DNA from: Rhodobacterales bacterium HKCCE4037 | GTDB taxonomy: Bacteria > Pseudomonadota > Alphaproteobacteria > Rhodobacterales > Rhodobacteraceae | Assembly (NCBI GenBank): GCA_015689645.1 | Contig: WVSM01000002.1 | Coordinates: 186,001-250,000 of the forward strand | Direction of reading: 5' to 3' | Length of the DNA: 64,000 nt | Shown here: positions 24,299-32,207 of the stretch, piece after piece | Numbering within the stretch: the first letter of the stretch is position 1 | Layout of the letters: every line of letters begins with the position of its first letter | Made by a program: the position numbers and the translations under genes | Notes under the pieces: generated by a model | Told to the model about the DNA's origin: nothing | Database searches by the model: none | The model's input: only the letters and a program-made list of their open reading frames with translations

Positions 24299-25672
24299 TC
24301 AGGGCAGGAATACCGCCTTCACGTTGACGAATTCCCGCACGCCGAACCCACCGTGTTCGCGGCCGTAGCCGGAGTCTTTCACGCCGCCGAATGGCATGTT
24401 CGGATGCGCGGCGCCGAAGCCGTTGATGTGGACCATCCCGGTATCGAAATGCGTCCGTGCAAGCTCGGTCGCGCGCTCGACATCTTTCGAGAAGATGCCG
24501 CCGCCCAGGCCATACCGGCTGTCGTTGGCGATGCGCATGGCGTCTTCGTCATCGTTGGCGCGGATCACCGATGCAACCGGTCCGAAGATCTCGTCATCGT
24601 AGGCCGGCATCCCCGGCACGACGTCGCCCAGAACGGTCGCCTGGTAATAGGCGCCGGGCCGGTCGAGCGTTTCACCGCCGCAGAGCACTTTCGCGCCCTT
24701 CGCGACACTGTCCTTGACCTGCTTGGCCACCTTCTCAAGCTGTTCGTCGCTGCTGAGCGGGCCGAGTTGCGTGCTGTCGTCCGTCGGGTCACCCACCTTG
24801 ATCTTCGACATCGCATCGACATAGGCGTCGACGAACTGATCGTAGACCTTGTCAGCCACGATGAACCGCTTGGCGTTCACGCAGGTCTGACCGTTGTTGT
24901 AGAGGCGACCGGTAACGCAGGTTTTCACCGCAAGCTCGATATCGGCATCTTCGAGAACGAGATAGGCGTCGTTCGAGCCAAGCTCCAACACCGTCTTCTT
25001 CAGGGCGGCGGCCGCTTTTTCGCCAATGTGACGGCCGGCATCGTCGGAGCCGGTCATCGTCACGCCGCGCACCTTGTCATGGGCGATGATCTCGTCCGAC
25101 GTGTCATGGTCGATGACCAGCACGCGGAACAGGTCGGCGGGAAGGCCTGCTTCGACGCAGATCTCGCGCAGGCGCAGGGCGCTGCCGGTACAGATCGAGG
25201 CGTGTTTCAGCACACAGCCATTGCCCGCCATGATCGCTGCCGCGAGCACGCGCATCGGCTGGTAGATCGGGAAGTTCCACGGCTGGACCGAGTAGATCAC
25301 GCCGATGGGCTGGTAGGTCACAAGACCCTTCTTGCCGTCCCCCAGGTCGCGGGTTTCATCTGCCAGTTGCGTCGGGCCGTTTTCGGCGGTGTATTCACAA
25401 ATGGCCGCGCAGAGCTCCACCTCCGTCTTGCCACCCTTCAGCAGCTTGCCCATTTCGCGGGTCATGAGGGCGGCGATCTCGTCGGAATTGTCGCGCAGTG
25501 CCTTGGCGATGGCCTTCAGCACAGGCGCACGGTCTTCCGGTGACTTCTTGCGCCATTCAAGATGCGCTTTATGGCAGGCTTCGACCGCAGCGAAGGCTTC
25601 GTCCTTTGTGAGCTTGTCGTAGGTTGCGACCTGTTCGGAGGTCGCCGGATTGATGGTTTCGATCTTCGACAT
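24299..25672 (-). CDS. NAD(P)-dependent succinate-semialdehyde dehydrogenase
   Basis: The 457-residue aldehyde dehydrogenase matches the short Sad/GabD subgroup. Visible are the general-base glutamate in VLELGSNDAYLV, the catalytic cysteine in NGQTCVNAKRF, YSVQPWNFPIYQP in the cofactor domain, and the C-terminal PFGGVKDSGYGREHG. It likely oxidises succinic semialdehyde to succinate. ATG at 25672 is preferred, with AAGGAA nine bases upstream; a much longer open frame reaches beyond it but runs antisense to real genes. No GABA aminotransferase is nearby. Confidence 0.92.
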   Translation of the reverse strand: MSKIETINPATSEQVATYDKLTKDEAFAAVEACHKAHLEWRKKSPEDRAPVLKAIAKALRDNSDEIAALMTREMGKLLKGGKTEVELCAAICEYTAENGPTQLADETRDLGDGKKGLVTYQPIGVIYSVQPWNFPIYQPMRVLAAAIMAGNGCVLKHASICTGSALRLREICVEAGLPADLFRVLVIDHDTSDEIIAHDKVRGVTMTGSDDAGRHIGEKAAAALKKTVLELGSNDAYLVLEDADIELAVKTCVTGRLYNNGQTCVNAKRFIVADKVYDQFVDAYVDAMSKIKVGDPTDDSTQLGPLSSDEQLEKVAKQVKDSVAKGAKVLCGGETLDRPGAYYQATVLGDVVPGMPAYDDEIFGPVASVIRANDDEDAMRIANDSRYGLGGGIFSKDVERATELARTHFDTGMVHINGFGAAHPNMPFGGVKDSGYGREHGGFGVREFVNVKAVFLP

Positions 25673-25810
25673 GATATGCGTTCCTTTGATAGGTTGGCAG
25701 GAAAACGCGGCGATGCAGGGTCGGGTTCCAACCCCTGACTTCACGCAAGCGGACTTGCAATCCCGCAGGATTGCAGGTCCTCCTCTAGGCCCCTGAACGA
25801 CGGACATTTC

Positions 25811-26722
25811 ATGCTGATCATCAACAATCCCGCCGGCCTCGCCCACGAGATGCCAGAAGGCCACCCCGAGCGGATCGCGCGGTTGGAGACCGTCTTCGCG
25901 GTGCTGGCCGATGTCGAAGCCGAGCGGACAGAGGCACCGGCAGCGACCGAGGATGACCTCGCGCTGTGTCACCCTCAGGACTACATCGACGCGATGCGCA
26001 ACGCGCAGCCGCGTGCCGGAATGGTGCAGCTCGATGCCGATACCAGCGCCTCGCCGGGGACGTGGGAGGCCGCGCTGAAAGGCGTTGGCGGCTGCCTTCT
26101 GGCCGTCGACCGGGTGCTGTCCGGTGCCCATAAGCGCGCCTTCGTCGCCACGCGTCCGCCGGGCCACCATGCCGAGAAAAGCCGCGCGATGGGCTTCTGC
26201 CTGTTCGGCAATGTCGCCATCGCCGCGCAGCATGCGCTGGACCGGCACGGGCTGGATCGGGTCGCCGTGGTGGATTTCGACGTCCACCACGGCAATGGCA
26301 CGCAGGACCTGTTGTGGGACGAGCCGCGGGCGCTGTTCGTGTCGTCGCACCAGATGCCGCTTTATCCCGGATCGGGTGCGGTGCATGAGCGGGGTGCCCA
26401 TGACAACGTGATGAACCTCCCGTTGCCGCCGGGATCGGACGGGATGGCCATGCGATCCCGCTACGAGAGCCACGTCTTTCCCCGCTTGCGTGAATTCGAT
26501 CCGGACTTGATCCTGATTTCCGCCGGGTTCGACGCCCATGCTCGCGACCCGCTCGCCAACCTTCTTTGGGAGGATGGAGATTTTGCCTGGGTCACGCGGG
26601 AACTGGTGAAGGTCGCCGAAGAGGTCTGCGAGGGGCGCGTGGTCTCGACACTCGAAGGCGGCTATGATCTGCAAGGGCTGGGCGGCGGCGTGCTGGCCCA
26701 TGTGCGCGAGTTGGAGGACTGA
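25811..26722 (+). CDS. Class II histone deacetylase-like amidohydrolase
   Basis: A 303-residue zinc deacetylase of the HDAC/acetylpolyamine amidohydrolase family. The active-site motifs are all present: RPPGHHAEKSRAMGFC (paired histidines), VDFDVHHGNGTQD (zinc ligands), SAGFDAHARDP, and EGGYDL with the transition-state residue region. The substrate could be an acetylated polyamine, acetoin-pathway protein or other acetyl-lysine compound. It is separated from xseB by one base, so it appears to lead the xseB-ispA-dxs operon. The weak ribosome site before the ATG suggests low expression. Confidence 0.92.
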   Translation: MLIINNPAGLAHEMPEGHPERIARLETVFAVLADVEAERTEAPAATEDDLALCHPQDYIDAMRNAQPRAGMVQLDADTSASPGTWEAALKGVGGCLLAVDRVLSGAHKRAFVATRPPGHHAEKSRAMGFCLFGNVAIAAQHALDRHGLDRVAVVDFDVHHGNGTQDLLWDEPRALFVSSHQMPLYPGSGAVHERGAHDNVMNLPLPPGSDGMAMRSRYESHVFPRLREFDPDLILISAGFDAHARDPLANLLWEDGDFAWVTRELVKVAEEVCEGRVVSTLEGGYDLQGLGGGVLAHVRELED

Positions 26723-26723
26723 C

Positions 26724-26966
26724 ATGGCTGAGACCCCGATCGAGGAAATGAGCTTCGAGGATGCGATCCGCGAGTTGGAGCAGGTCGTCACCCAGTTGGA
26801 CCGGGGCGAAGTCGCGCTGGAGGATTCCATCAAGCTGTATGAACGCGGTGCGGCGCTGAAGGCCCGTTGCGAGGCGAAGCTGAAGGAGGCCGAGGAGAAG
26901 GTCGCTCAGATAACACTCGACGCGAACGGCGAGGCCACCGGCACGACGCCTGTCGAAGGCCTCTGA
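26724..26966 (+). CDS. xseB: Exodeoxyribonuclease VII small subunit
   Basis: The 80-residue helical protein carries the family core MSFEDAIRELEQVVTQLDRG followed by LEDSIKLYERGAALKARCEAKL. With XseA it forms exonuclease VII, a single-strand DNA exonuclease. The location directly before ispA and dxs is widely conserved in proteobacteria. xseA is not in the window. The acidic C-terminal tail (ANGEATGTTPVEGL) is a little longer than in some relatives. Confidence 0.95.
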   Translation: MAETPIEEMSFEDAIRELEQVVTQLDRGEVALEDSIKLYERGAALKARCEAKLKEAEEKVAQITLDANGEATGTTPVEGL

Positions 26967-26969
26967 CCC

Positions 26970-27836
26970 TTGTTCAAGACGACCCTGACCGAGGCGCAAA
27001 GCCGCATCGGTGATTTTCTGACCGACCAGATGGCGCGGCTGGGCGATGACCGGATCGCCGAAGGCATGCGTTATGCCACGGGCGGCGGGAAGCGCCTGCG
27101 CGGGTTCCTCGCATTGCAGAGCGCCGCGCTGTTCGACGTGCCGGTAGAGCGGGCGCTTTACGCGGCGGGTGCGGTCGAATGCCTCCATGCCTACAGCCTT
27201 GTGCATGACGATCTGCCCTGCATGGACGATGACGATCTGCGGCGCGGCCAGCCGACCGTCCACGTGAAATGGGACGAGGCGACGGCTGTCTTGGTGGGCG
27301 ACGCGCTGCAGACCTTCGCGTTCGAGTTGCTGAGCCGGGCCGAGGCCGGGACGGCCGAGATGCGCGTGCAGTTGGTAAATGCCCTGGCTCGCGCGAGCGG
27401 CGCCGAGGGGATGGTTCTGGGGCAGGCGCAGGACATCGCCGCCGAGACGGCGGGTCGTCCCCTGACGCTGGAGGAAATCACCGCGCTTCAGGCCAACAAG
27501 ACCGGCCGGCTGATCGAGTGGCCCGCGCTTGCGGGGGCGATCCTTGGCGAGGCCGATCCGGCACCGTTGCGGAGTTATGCTCGGGCCATCGGGTTGGCCT
27601 TCCAGATCGCCGATGACATCCTCGACGTCGAAGGGGATGCCGAGACCGCCGGAAAGGCGCTGCGCAAGGATGCGGAGGCCGGGAAAGCGACCTTCGTTTC
27701 GCTTCTGGGGCTGGAAGGGGCGCGGACCCGGGCCCATGACTTGGTCGCCGAGGCCGATGCGGCGCTTCAGCCCTATGGCGAAAAAGCGCAGGCATTGCGG
27801 GACCTCGCGCACTACATTGTGACTCGTGACAAGTAA
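26970..27836 (+). CDS. ispA: Farnesyl diphosphate synthase / geranyltranstransferase
   Basis: The enzyme adds isopentenyl diphosphate to dimethylallyl and geranyl diphosphate to build farnesyl diphosphate. The 288 residues contain both Mg-binding Asp-rich motifs, DDLPCMDDDD at about 80-89 and DDILD at 215-219, and the GGGKRLRG substrate region near 38-45. The start is a TTG at 26970, three bases after the xseB stop, with GAAGG about eleven bases upstream; no ATG lies near. The product feeds quinones, carotenoids and undecaprenyl phosphate. Confidence 0.94.
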   Translation: MFKTTLTEAQSRIGDFLTDQMARLGDDRIAEGMRYATGGGKRLRGFLALQSAALFDVPVERALYAAGAVECLHAYSLVHDDLPCMDDDDLRRGQPTVHVKWDEATAVLVGDALQTFAFELLSRAEAGTAEMRVQLVNALARASGAEGMVLGQAQDIAAETAGRPLTLEEITALQANKTGRLIEWPALAGAILGEADPAPLRSYARAIGLAFQIADDILDVEGDAETAGKALRKDAEAGKATFVSLLGLEGARTRAHDLVAEADAALQPYGEKAQALRDLAHYIVTRDK

Positions 27837-27851
27837 GCAGACGCACGGAAA

Positions 27852-29771
27852 ATGACTGAACGCCCGAACACGCCCCTGCTGGACAAGGTCCACCGGCCCG
27901 CCGATCTGAAGAGCCTTTCGGATTACGACCTGCGCAAGCTGGCCGACGAGTTGCGGGCGGAAACGATCTGGAGCGTCAGCCAGACGGGCGGCCATTTCGG
28001 GGCCGGTCTGGGCGTGGTCGAGATGACCGTGGCGATCCATGCTGTCTTCGACACGCCGCGCGACAAGTTGATCTGGGACGTGTCGCACCAGAGCTATCCG
28101 CACAAGATCCTGACGGGGCGGCGGGAGCAGATGCTGACGATCCGCCAGAAGGACGGGTTGAGCGGGTTCACCAAGCGGTCCGAGTCGCCTTACGACCCTT
28201 TCGGGGCGGCACATTCGTCGACCTCAATCTCAGCGGCGCTCGGCTTTGCCGTGGCACGTGACCTCGGTGGCGATTGCGACACCGGTCATGGCGATGCGAT
28301 CGCGGTGATTGGCGATGGCGCGATGTCCGGCGGCATGGCCTTCGAGGCGATGAACAACGCGGGCCACCTGGGCAAGCGGCTGATCGTCATCCTGAACGAC
28401 AACGAGATGTCGATTGCGCCGCCCACGGGCGCGATGTCGTCCTACCTGTCGCGGCTCTATGCCGGTGCCGCGTTCCAGGAATTCAAGGCGGCCGCGAAAG
28501 GCGCGGTCTCGCTTCTGCCGTTGCCGTTCCAGGAAGGCGCGCGGCGGGCGAAGGAATTGCTGAAATCGGCGACCGTGGGCGGGACCTTGTTCGAAGAGCT
28601 GGGGTTTTCCTACGTCGGGCCGATCGACGGGCATGACATGGAAAGCCTGCTGGCCGTTCTGCGGACAGTGAAGGCGCGGGCCGACGGGCCGATTCTGATC
28701 CACGCGATCACGAAGAAGGGCAAGGGTTACGCCGAGCACAGGGCGGACCGGGGCCATGCGACGGCGAAATTCGATATCGCCACCGGTGAGCAGAAGAAGG
28801 CACCAAGCAATGCGCCGAGTTACACGAAGGTGTTCGCGGAAAGCCTGATTGCCGAAGCGACGGATGATCCGAGAGTCGTGGCAGTCACGGCGGCGATGCC
28901 GGATGGGACGGGGTTAGACCTGTTCGCCGAACGCTTCCCCAGCCGCTGCTTCGACGTGGGCATCGCCGAACAGCACGCGGTGACGTTCAGTGCCGGCATG
29001 GCAGCGGGCGGGCTAAAGCCCTTCGCGGCGATCTATTCGACCTTCCTGCAACGCGGATACGACCAGGTTGTGCATGACGTGGCGATCCAACGCCTTCCGG
29101 TGCGGTTCGCCATCGACCGCGCGGGCCTGGTTGGGGCAGACGGATGCACCCATGCGGGCAGTTACGACATCGGCTTCCTGGCGAACCTGCCCGGCTTCGT
29201 CGTCATGGCGGCGTCAGACGAGGCAGAATTGCGCCACATGGTGCGCACGGCTTTGGAGATCGACGACCGGCCGAGTGCCTTCCGGTTCCCGCGCGGCGAG
29301 GGTGTCGGCGTAGAACTGCCCGAACGCGGCACGGCGCTGGAAATCGGCAAGGGCCGCATGATCTCGGAAGGGTCGCGTGTGGCGATCCTGAATTTCGGGG
29401 CGCGGCTGAAGGAAGTGCAGGAGGCGTCCGAGCGTCTGGTGCAGCGTGGCATTACGCCGACCGTGGCGGATGCGCGGTTCGCGAAGCCACTCGACGAGGA
29501 TATGATCCTGCAACTCGCCCGGCATCACGAGGCGCTGATCACGGTCGAGGAAGGCGCGGTGGGCGGTTTCGGCTCTCACGTGGCGCAGCTTCTGGCCGAG
29601 CGCGGCGTATTCGACACCGGCCTCAAATACCGCTCGATGGTGCTGCCGGACATCTTCATCGACCAGGCCAGCCCGCGCGACATGTACACGGTTGCAGGAA
29701 TGAACGCCGAGGATATCGAGGCGAAAGTCCTGCGCACCCTCGGCGTGGAAGTCATCGAAAAGCGGGCCTGA
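27852..29771 (+). CDS. dxs: 1-deoxy-D-xylulose-5-phosphate synthase
   Basis: This thiamine-diphosphate enzyme joins pyruvate and glyceraldehyde 3-phosphate as the first step of the MEP isoprenoid pathway. All 639 residues are present. I see the TPP motif [18 protein letters not shown] and NDNEMSI, the central [15 protein letters not shown]-type pyrimidine-binding segment ([11 protein letters not shown]), and [18 protein letters not shown]. It is the last gene of xseB-ispA-dxs and is convergent with a small membrane-protein gene. Confidence 0.97.
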   Translation: MTERPNTPLLDKVHRPADLKSLSDYDLRKLADELRAETIWSVSQTGGHFGAGLGVVEMTVAIHAVFDTPRDKLIWDVSHQSYPHKILTGRREQMLTIRQKDGLSGFTKRSESPYDPFGAAHSSTSISAALGFAVARDLGGDCDTGHGDAIAVIGDGAMSGGMAFEAMNNAGHLGKRLIVILNDNEMSIAPPTGAMSSYLSRLYAGAAFQEFKAAAKGAVSLLPLPFQEGARRAKELLKSATVGGTLFEELGFSYVGPIDGHDMESLLAVLRTVKARADGPILIHAITKKGKGYAEHRADRGHATAKFDIATGEQKKAPSNAPSYTKVFAESLIAEATDDPRVVAVTAAMPDGTGLDLFAERFPSRCFDVGIAEQHAVTFSAGMAAGGLKPFAAIYSTFLQRGYDQVVHDVAIQRLPVRFAIDRAGLVGADGCTHAGSYDIGFLANLPGFVVMAASDEAELRHMVRTALEIDDRPSAFRFPRGEGVGVELPERGTALEIGKGRMISEGSRVAILNFGARLKEVQEASERLVQRGITPTVADARFAKPLDEDMILQLARHHEALITVEEGAVGGFGSHVAQLLAERGVFDTGLKYRSMVLPDIFIDQASPRDMYTVAGMNAEDIEAKVLRTLGVEVIEKRA

Positions 29772-29790
29772 CAGGCGGTTTCGGCCCTGT

Positions 29791-29985
29791 TCAGCAATCC
29801 GTGCAGGTCTTGATCCCGACGATCCGGTAGAGCGGGCAGAAGTTGAGGAATGCTGTCGCGAGCGGGATCACCCCGATATAGCCCCACACCCCGATGGTGC
29901 CGGTGATTGCGAGGACGATAAGCAGCGCTCCGATGATGAAGCGGGCGATGCGGTCGACGGTTCCCATGTTGCGAGCGATGGTCAT
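29791..29985 (-). CDS. DUF2892 / YgaP-like two-helix membrane protein
   Basis: A 64-residue inner-membrane protein with two hydrophobic helices (FIIGALLIVLAITG and IGVIPLATAFLNF) and the family ending FCPLYRIVGIKTC followed by TDC. This domain is seen alone or fused to rhodaneses. The ATG at 29985 has AAGGAG seven bases upstream. Overlapping palindromes at 30029-30054 sit in its promoter region. Confidence 0.9.
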   Translation of the reverse strand: MTIARNMGTVDRIARFIIGALLIVLAITGTIGVWGYIGVIPLATAFLNFCPLYRIVGIKTCTDC

Positions 29986-30028
29986 GGCGAGACTCCTTTT
30001 TCCCTTATCGGGAGCCTAGCTCGTCTAC

Positions 30029-30054
30029 ACCGATTGGTCGGTGACTATGTCACC
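30029..30054. promoter_or_regulatory. Two overlapping palindromes upstream of the DUF2892 gene
   Basis: ACCGATTGGTCGGT (30029-30042) has five-base arms around TTGG and resembles TetR-family operators; it shares three bases with GGTGACTATGTCACC (30040-30054), a perfect six-base inverted repeat. They lie 44-69 bp upstream of the start at 29985 and just beyond the sodium-channel stop, so they may be an operator, a transcript end, or both. Confidence 0.35.
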
Positions 30055-30067
30055 TTGATGCTTCCGA

Positions 30068-30880
30068 TCATCGGTTCCGCAGTTGTTCCTCGATTGCCTT
30101 CAACCGATCCAGAACCTCGTCCCGATAGGCGTCGGTCGCGGCGACCTCCTCCTCCGAATGGGCGTCCTGCATCGAGTTCACCACCAGGCCGACGATCAGG
30201 TTCACCACGGCGAAGGTGGTGACCATTATGAAGGGCACGAAGAACATCCAGGCGGTGGGATAGACCTCCTGCACCGGGCGGACGATGCCCATGGACCACG
30301 ACTCAAGCGTCATGATCTGGAACAGGGAATAGAGCGACCGGCCAAGCGTTCCGAACCAGTCCTGGAACTGCGCGGCCTGTTCCGGTGTGCAGGCCGGGCA
30401 GGCGCCGCCGAACAGTTTCGTGGCCATGACCGCGCCGATGTAGAAGATGATCGACATCAGCAGGAAGACCGACCCCATGCCGGGCAGCGCCGTCAGCAGC
30501 CCCTCGACCACGCGGCGCAGCGATGGCACGCCCGAGATGACGCGCAGCACTCGCAGGATGCGCAGTGCCCGCAGGACCGCGAGGCCTTGGCCCGCAGGTA
30601 CCAATGCGATGCCGACGATCACGAAATCGAAGACGTTCCAGCCATTTCGGAAGAACCGCAAGCCATGCGCGAAGAGCTTCAGCAGGATCTCGATCACGAA
30701 GATGGCGAGACAAAGCCGGTCGAGCGCGTAGATCACCTCGCCGAACCGGGCCATGACCGGCTCGGACGTTTCCAGCCCCAAGATGATCGCGTTGAAGATG
30801 ATGACGCCGATGATGAAGTTGCGCACCTGGGCGCGGTCGAGGAAATCGGCCAAGCGGGTGCGGAAGGTCGACGTGGTCAT
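30068..30880 (-). CDS. Voltage-gated sodium channel, bacterial NavBac type
   Basis: A 270-residue six-helix ion channel subunit that would assemble as a tetramer. The voltage sensor S4 reads LRALRILRVLRVISG (about 103-117) with arginine at each third position. The pore selectivity filter TLESWSM (about 191-197) is identical to the sodium-selective core of bacterial Nav channels. S6 is PFIMVTTFAVVNLIVGLVVN and the C-terminal coiled coil follows (DAYRDEVLDRLKAIEEQLRN). The loop between S5 and the pore helix carries extra residues with CPAC at about 161-164, not something I recall in NavAb or NaChBac. ATG at 30880 is chosen over a TTG just upstream. Confidence 0.94.
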   Translation of the reverse strand: MTTSTFRTRLADFLDRAQVRNFIIGVIIFNAIILGLETSEPVMARFGEVIYALDRLCLAIFVIEILLKLFAHGLRFFRNGWNVFDFVIVGIALVPAGQGLAVLRALRILRVLRVISGVPSLRRVVEGLLTALPGMGSVFLLMSIIFYIGAVMATKLFGGACPACTPEQAAQFQDWFGTLGRSLYSLFQIMTLESWSMGIVRPVQEVYPTAWMFFVPFIMVTTFAVVNLIVGLVVNSMQDAHSEEEVAATDAYRDEVLDRLKAIEEQLRNR

Positions 30881-30901
30881 CAATGGGCGCTCCTGATGAA
30901 A

Positions 30902-32131
30902 TCAGGGCTGGATATGGGGCAGGGTGAATTGCGCTGCAAGTTCCACGTGGGGCGACCAGCGGAATTGGTCGACAGGCTGCACCCAGTCGAGTCTGTAGCC
31001 GGCGTGCACGAGGATCGCGGCGTCGCGGGCGAAGGTCACCGGGTTGCAGGAGACGGCTGCGATGCGCGGGACCTGGGCCTTCGCGATTTCGCGTGTCTGC
31101 GCCTCGGCCCCGGCACGGGGCGGGTCGATGACCACGGCGTCGAATTTCGCCAGTTCGTCGGGGAGGAGGGGACGCCGGAACAGGTCCCGCGCCTCGGTCG
31201 TGACCGGTTTGAGGCCGGTGCTATGGTTGGCGGCGTGGGTGAGCGCATTGAGGAGGTCCGGGTCACCTTCAACGGCGTGGACGGGTGCATTGGTCGCAAG
31301 GGGCAGGGTGAAGGTGCCGAGCCCACAGAAAAGGTCGGCAATCCTGACGGCTCCGTCCGTTCCCTCGGCCACGGCCTGTTGCAGGGCCGCTTCGCCTTCG
31401 GGCGTCGCTTGCAGGAAGGCGCCCGGGGGCGGTGAAACGCGGGCCGGACCGATGCTCAGCGCCGGAGGCGTTTCGGTGAAGACAGGCTCATCGTCCCACG
31501 TCAGGCGGGTGAGGCCCTGCGCGATGGGCGGCAGCGAGACACGAAGCGGGCCGTCGAGCGGTTTTCCCCCGGTCACACGCAGGTCGATGCCGGTATCCGT
31601 AAGCGTCAGCGCGAAGCTGAGCGTGGCGGATCGCGACGCGCCGATGCGGGTGATCTGTTCCAGCACAGGCAGGGTGTCGAGCAGGCGCGGATGGATCAGG
31701 AAACAATCCCTGATCGGCACGATCGTGTCTGATTTCCGTGCGTGGAACCCGACCAAAGCGCCCTTCTTGGTGCGGGTGCCGGAAAGGGTCGCGCGGCGGC
31801 GGGTGCGGGGTGGTGACGTGTCGATGGGGCGGAGCGGTGTGGGGAGGCCGCGGGCCATGAGCGCGTTTGTGATCACATCTGATTTCCACGCGGCGACGAA
31901 GCTGTCAGAAGCGTGCATCAGGCTGCACCCGCCGCAGGCTTTGTAATGCGGACAGGCGGCCTTCACGCGATCCGGCGATGGTGTGATCACGGAGGGCGTG
32001 GGCATGCGGTCACCCTCTATCTCGCCCGATACGACCTCACCCGGTAGGGTCAGGGGCACGTAGATCGGCCCGTCGGCAATGCCGTCACCGTGGTGGCCAA
32101 GGCGCTGAATGTTCACGTCTGCCATGGGCAT
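30902..32131 (-). CDS. 23S rRNA / tRNA uridine-5-methyltransferase-like (RlmD/TrmA family)
   Basis: A 409-residue S-adenosylmethionine RNA methyltransferase. It has a TRAM-like N-terminus (MADVNIQRLGHHGDGIADG), an iron-sulfur cluster site CPHYKACGGCSLMH with a further Cys in IRDCFLIH, the SAM-binding motif IADLFCGLGTFTLPLA, IDPPRAGAEAQ, and the catalytic cysteine in VSCNPVTFARD. The family forms 5-methyluridine in 23S rRNA or tRNA; the exact target site is not evident. ATG 32131 has GAGA six bases upstream; ATG 32125 is an alternative. It follows the ABC exporter pair on the same strand. Confidence 0.9.
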   Translation of the reverse strand: MPMADVNIQRLGHHGDGIADGPIYVPLTLPGEVVSGEIEGDRMPTPSVITPSPDRVKAACPHYKACGGCSLMHASDSFVAAWKSDVITNALMARGLPTPLRPIDTSPPRTRRRATLSGTRTKKGALVGFHARKSDTIVPIRDCFLIHPRLLDTLPVLEQITRIGASRSATLSFALTLTDTGIDLRVTGGKPLDGPLRVSLPPIAQGLTRLTWDDEPVFTETPPALSIGPARVSPPPGAFLQATPEGEAALQQAVAEGTDGAVRIADLFCGLGTFTLPLATNAPVHAVEGDPDLLNALTHAANHSTGLKPVTTEARDLFRRPLLPDELAKFDAVVIDPPRAGAEAQTREIAKAQVPRIAAVSCNPVTFARDAAILVHAGYRLDWVQPVDQFRWSPHVELAAQFTLPHIQP

Positions 32132-32207
32132 GGGATATCTCGCGGGGGCTGGTCCATGGTCCGAGGTTTGCGGGAAAGCCGGTTGCGCGGCAAGGCCTCG
32201 GTCCGGG

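Noticed and set aside
25673-26833. A 387-codon extension of the semialdehyde dehydrogenase frame
   Set aside because: It runs antisense to the deacetylase and xseB genes; the ATG at 25672 has a good ribosome site and matches the family start.
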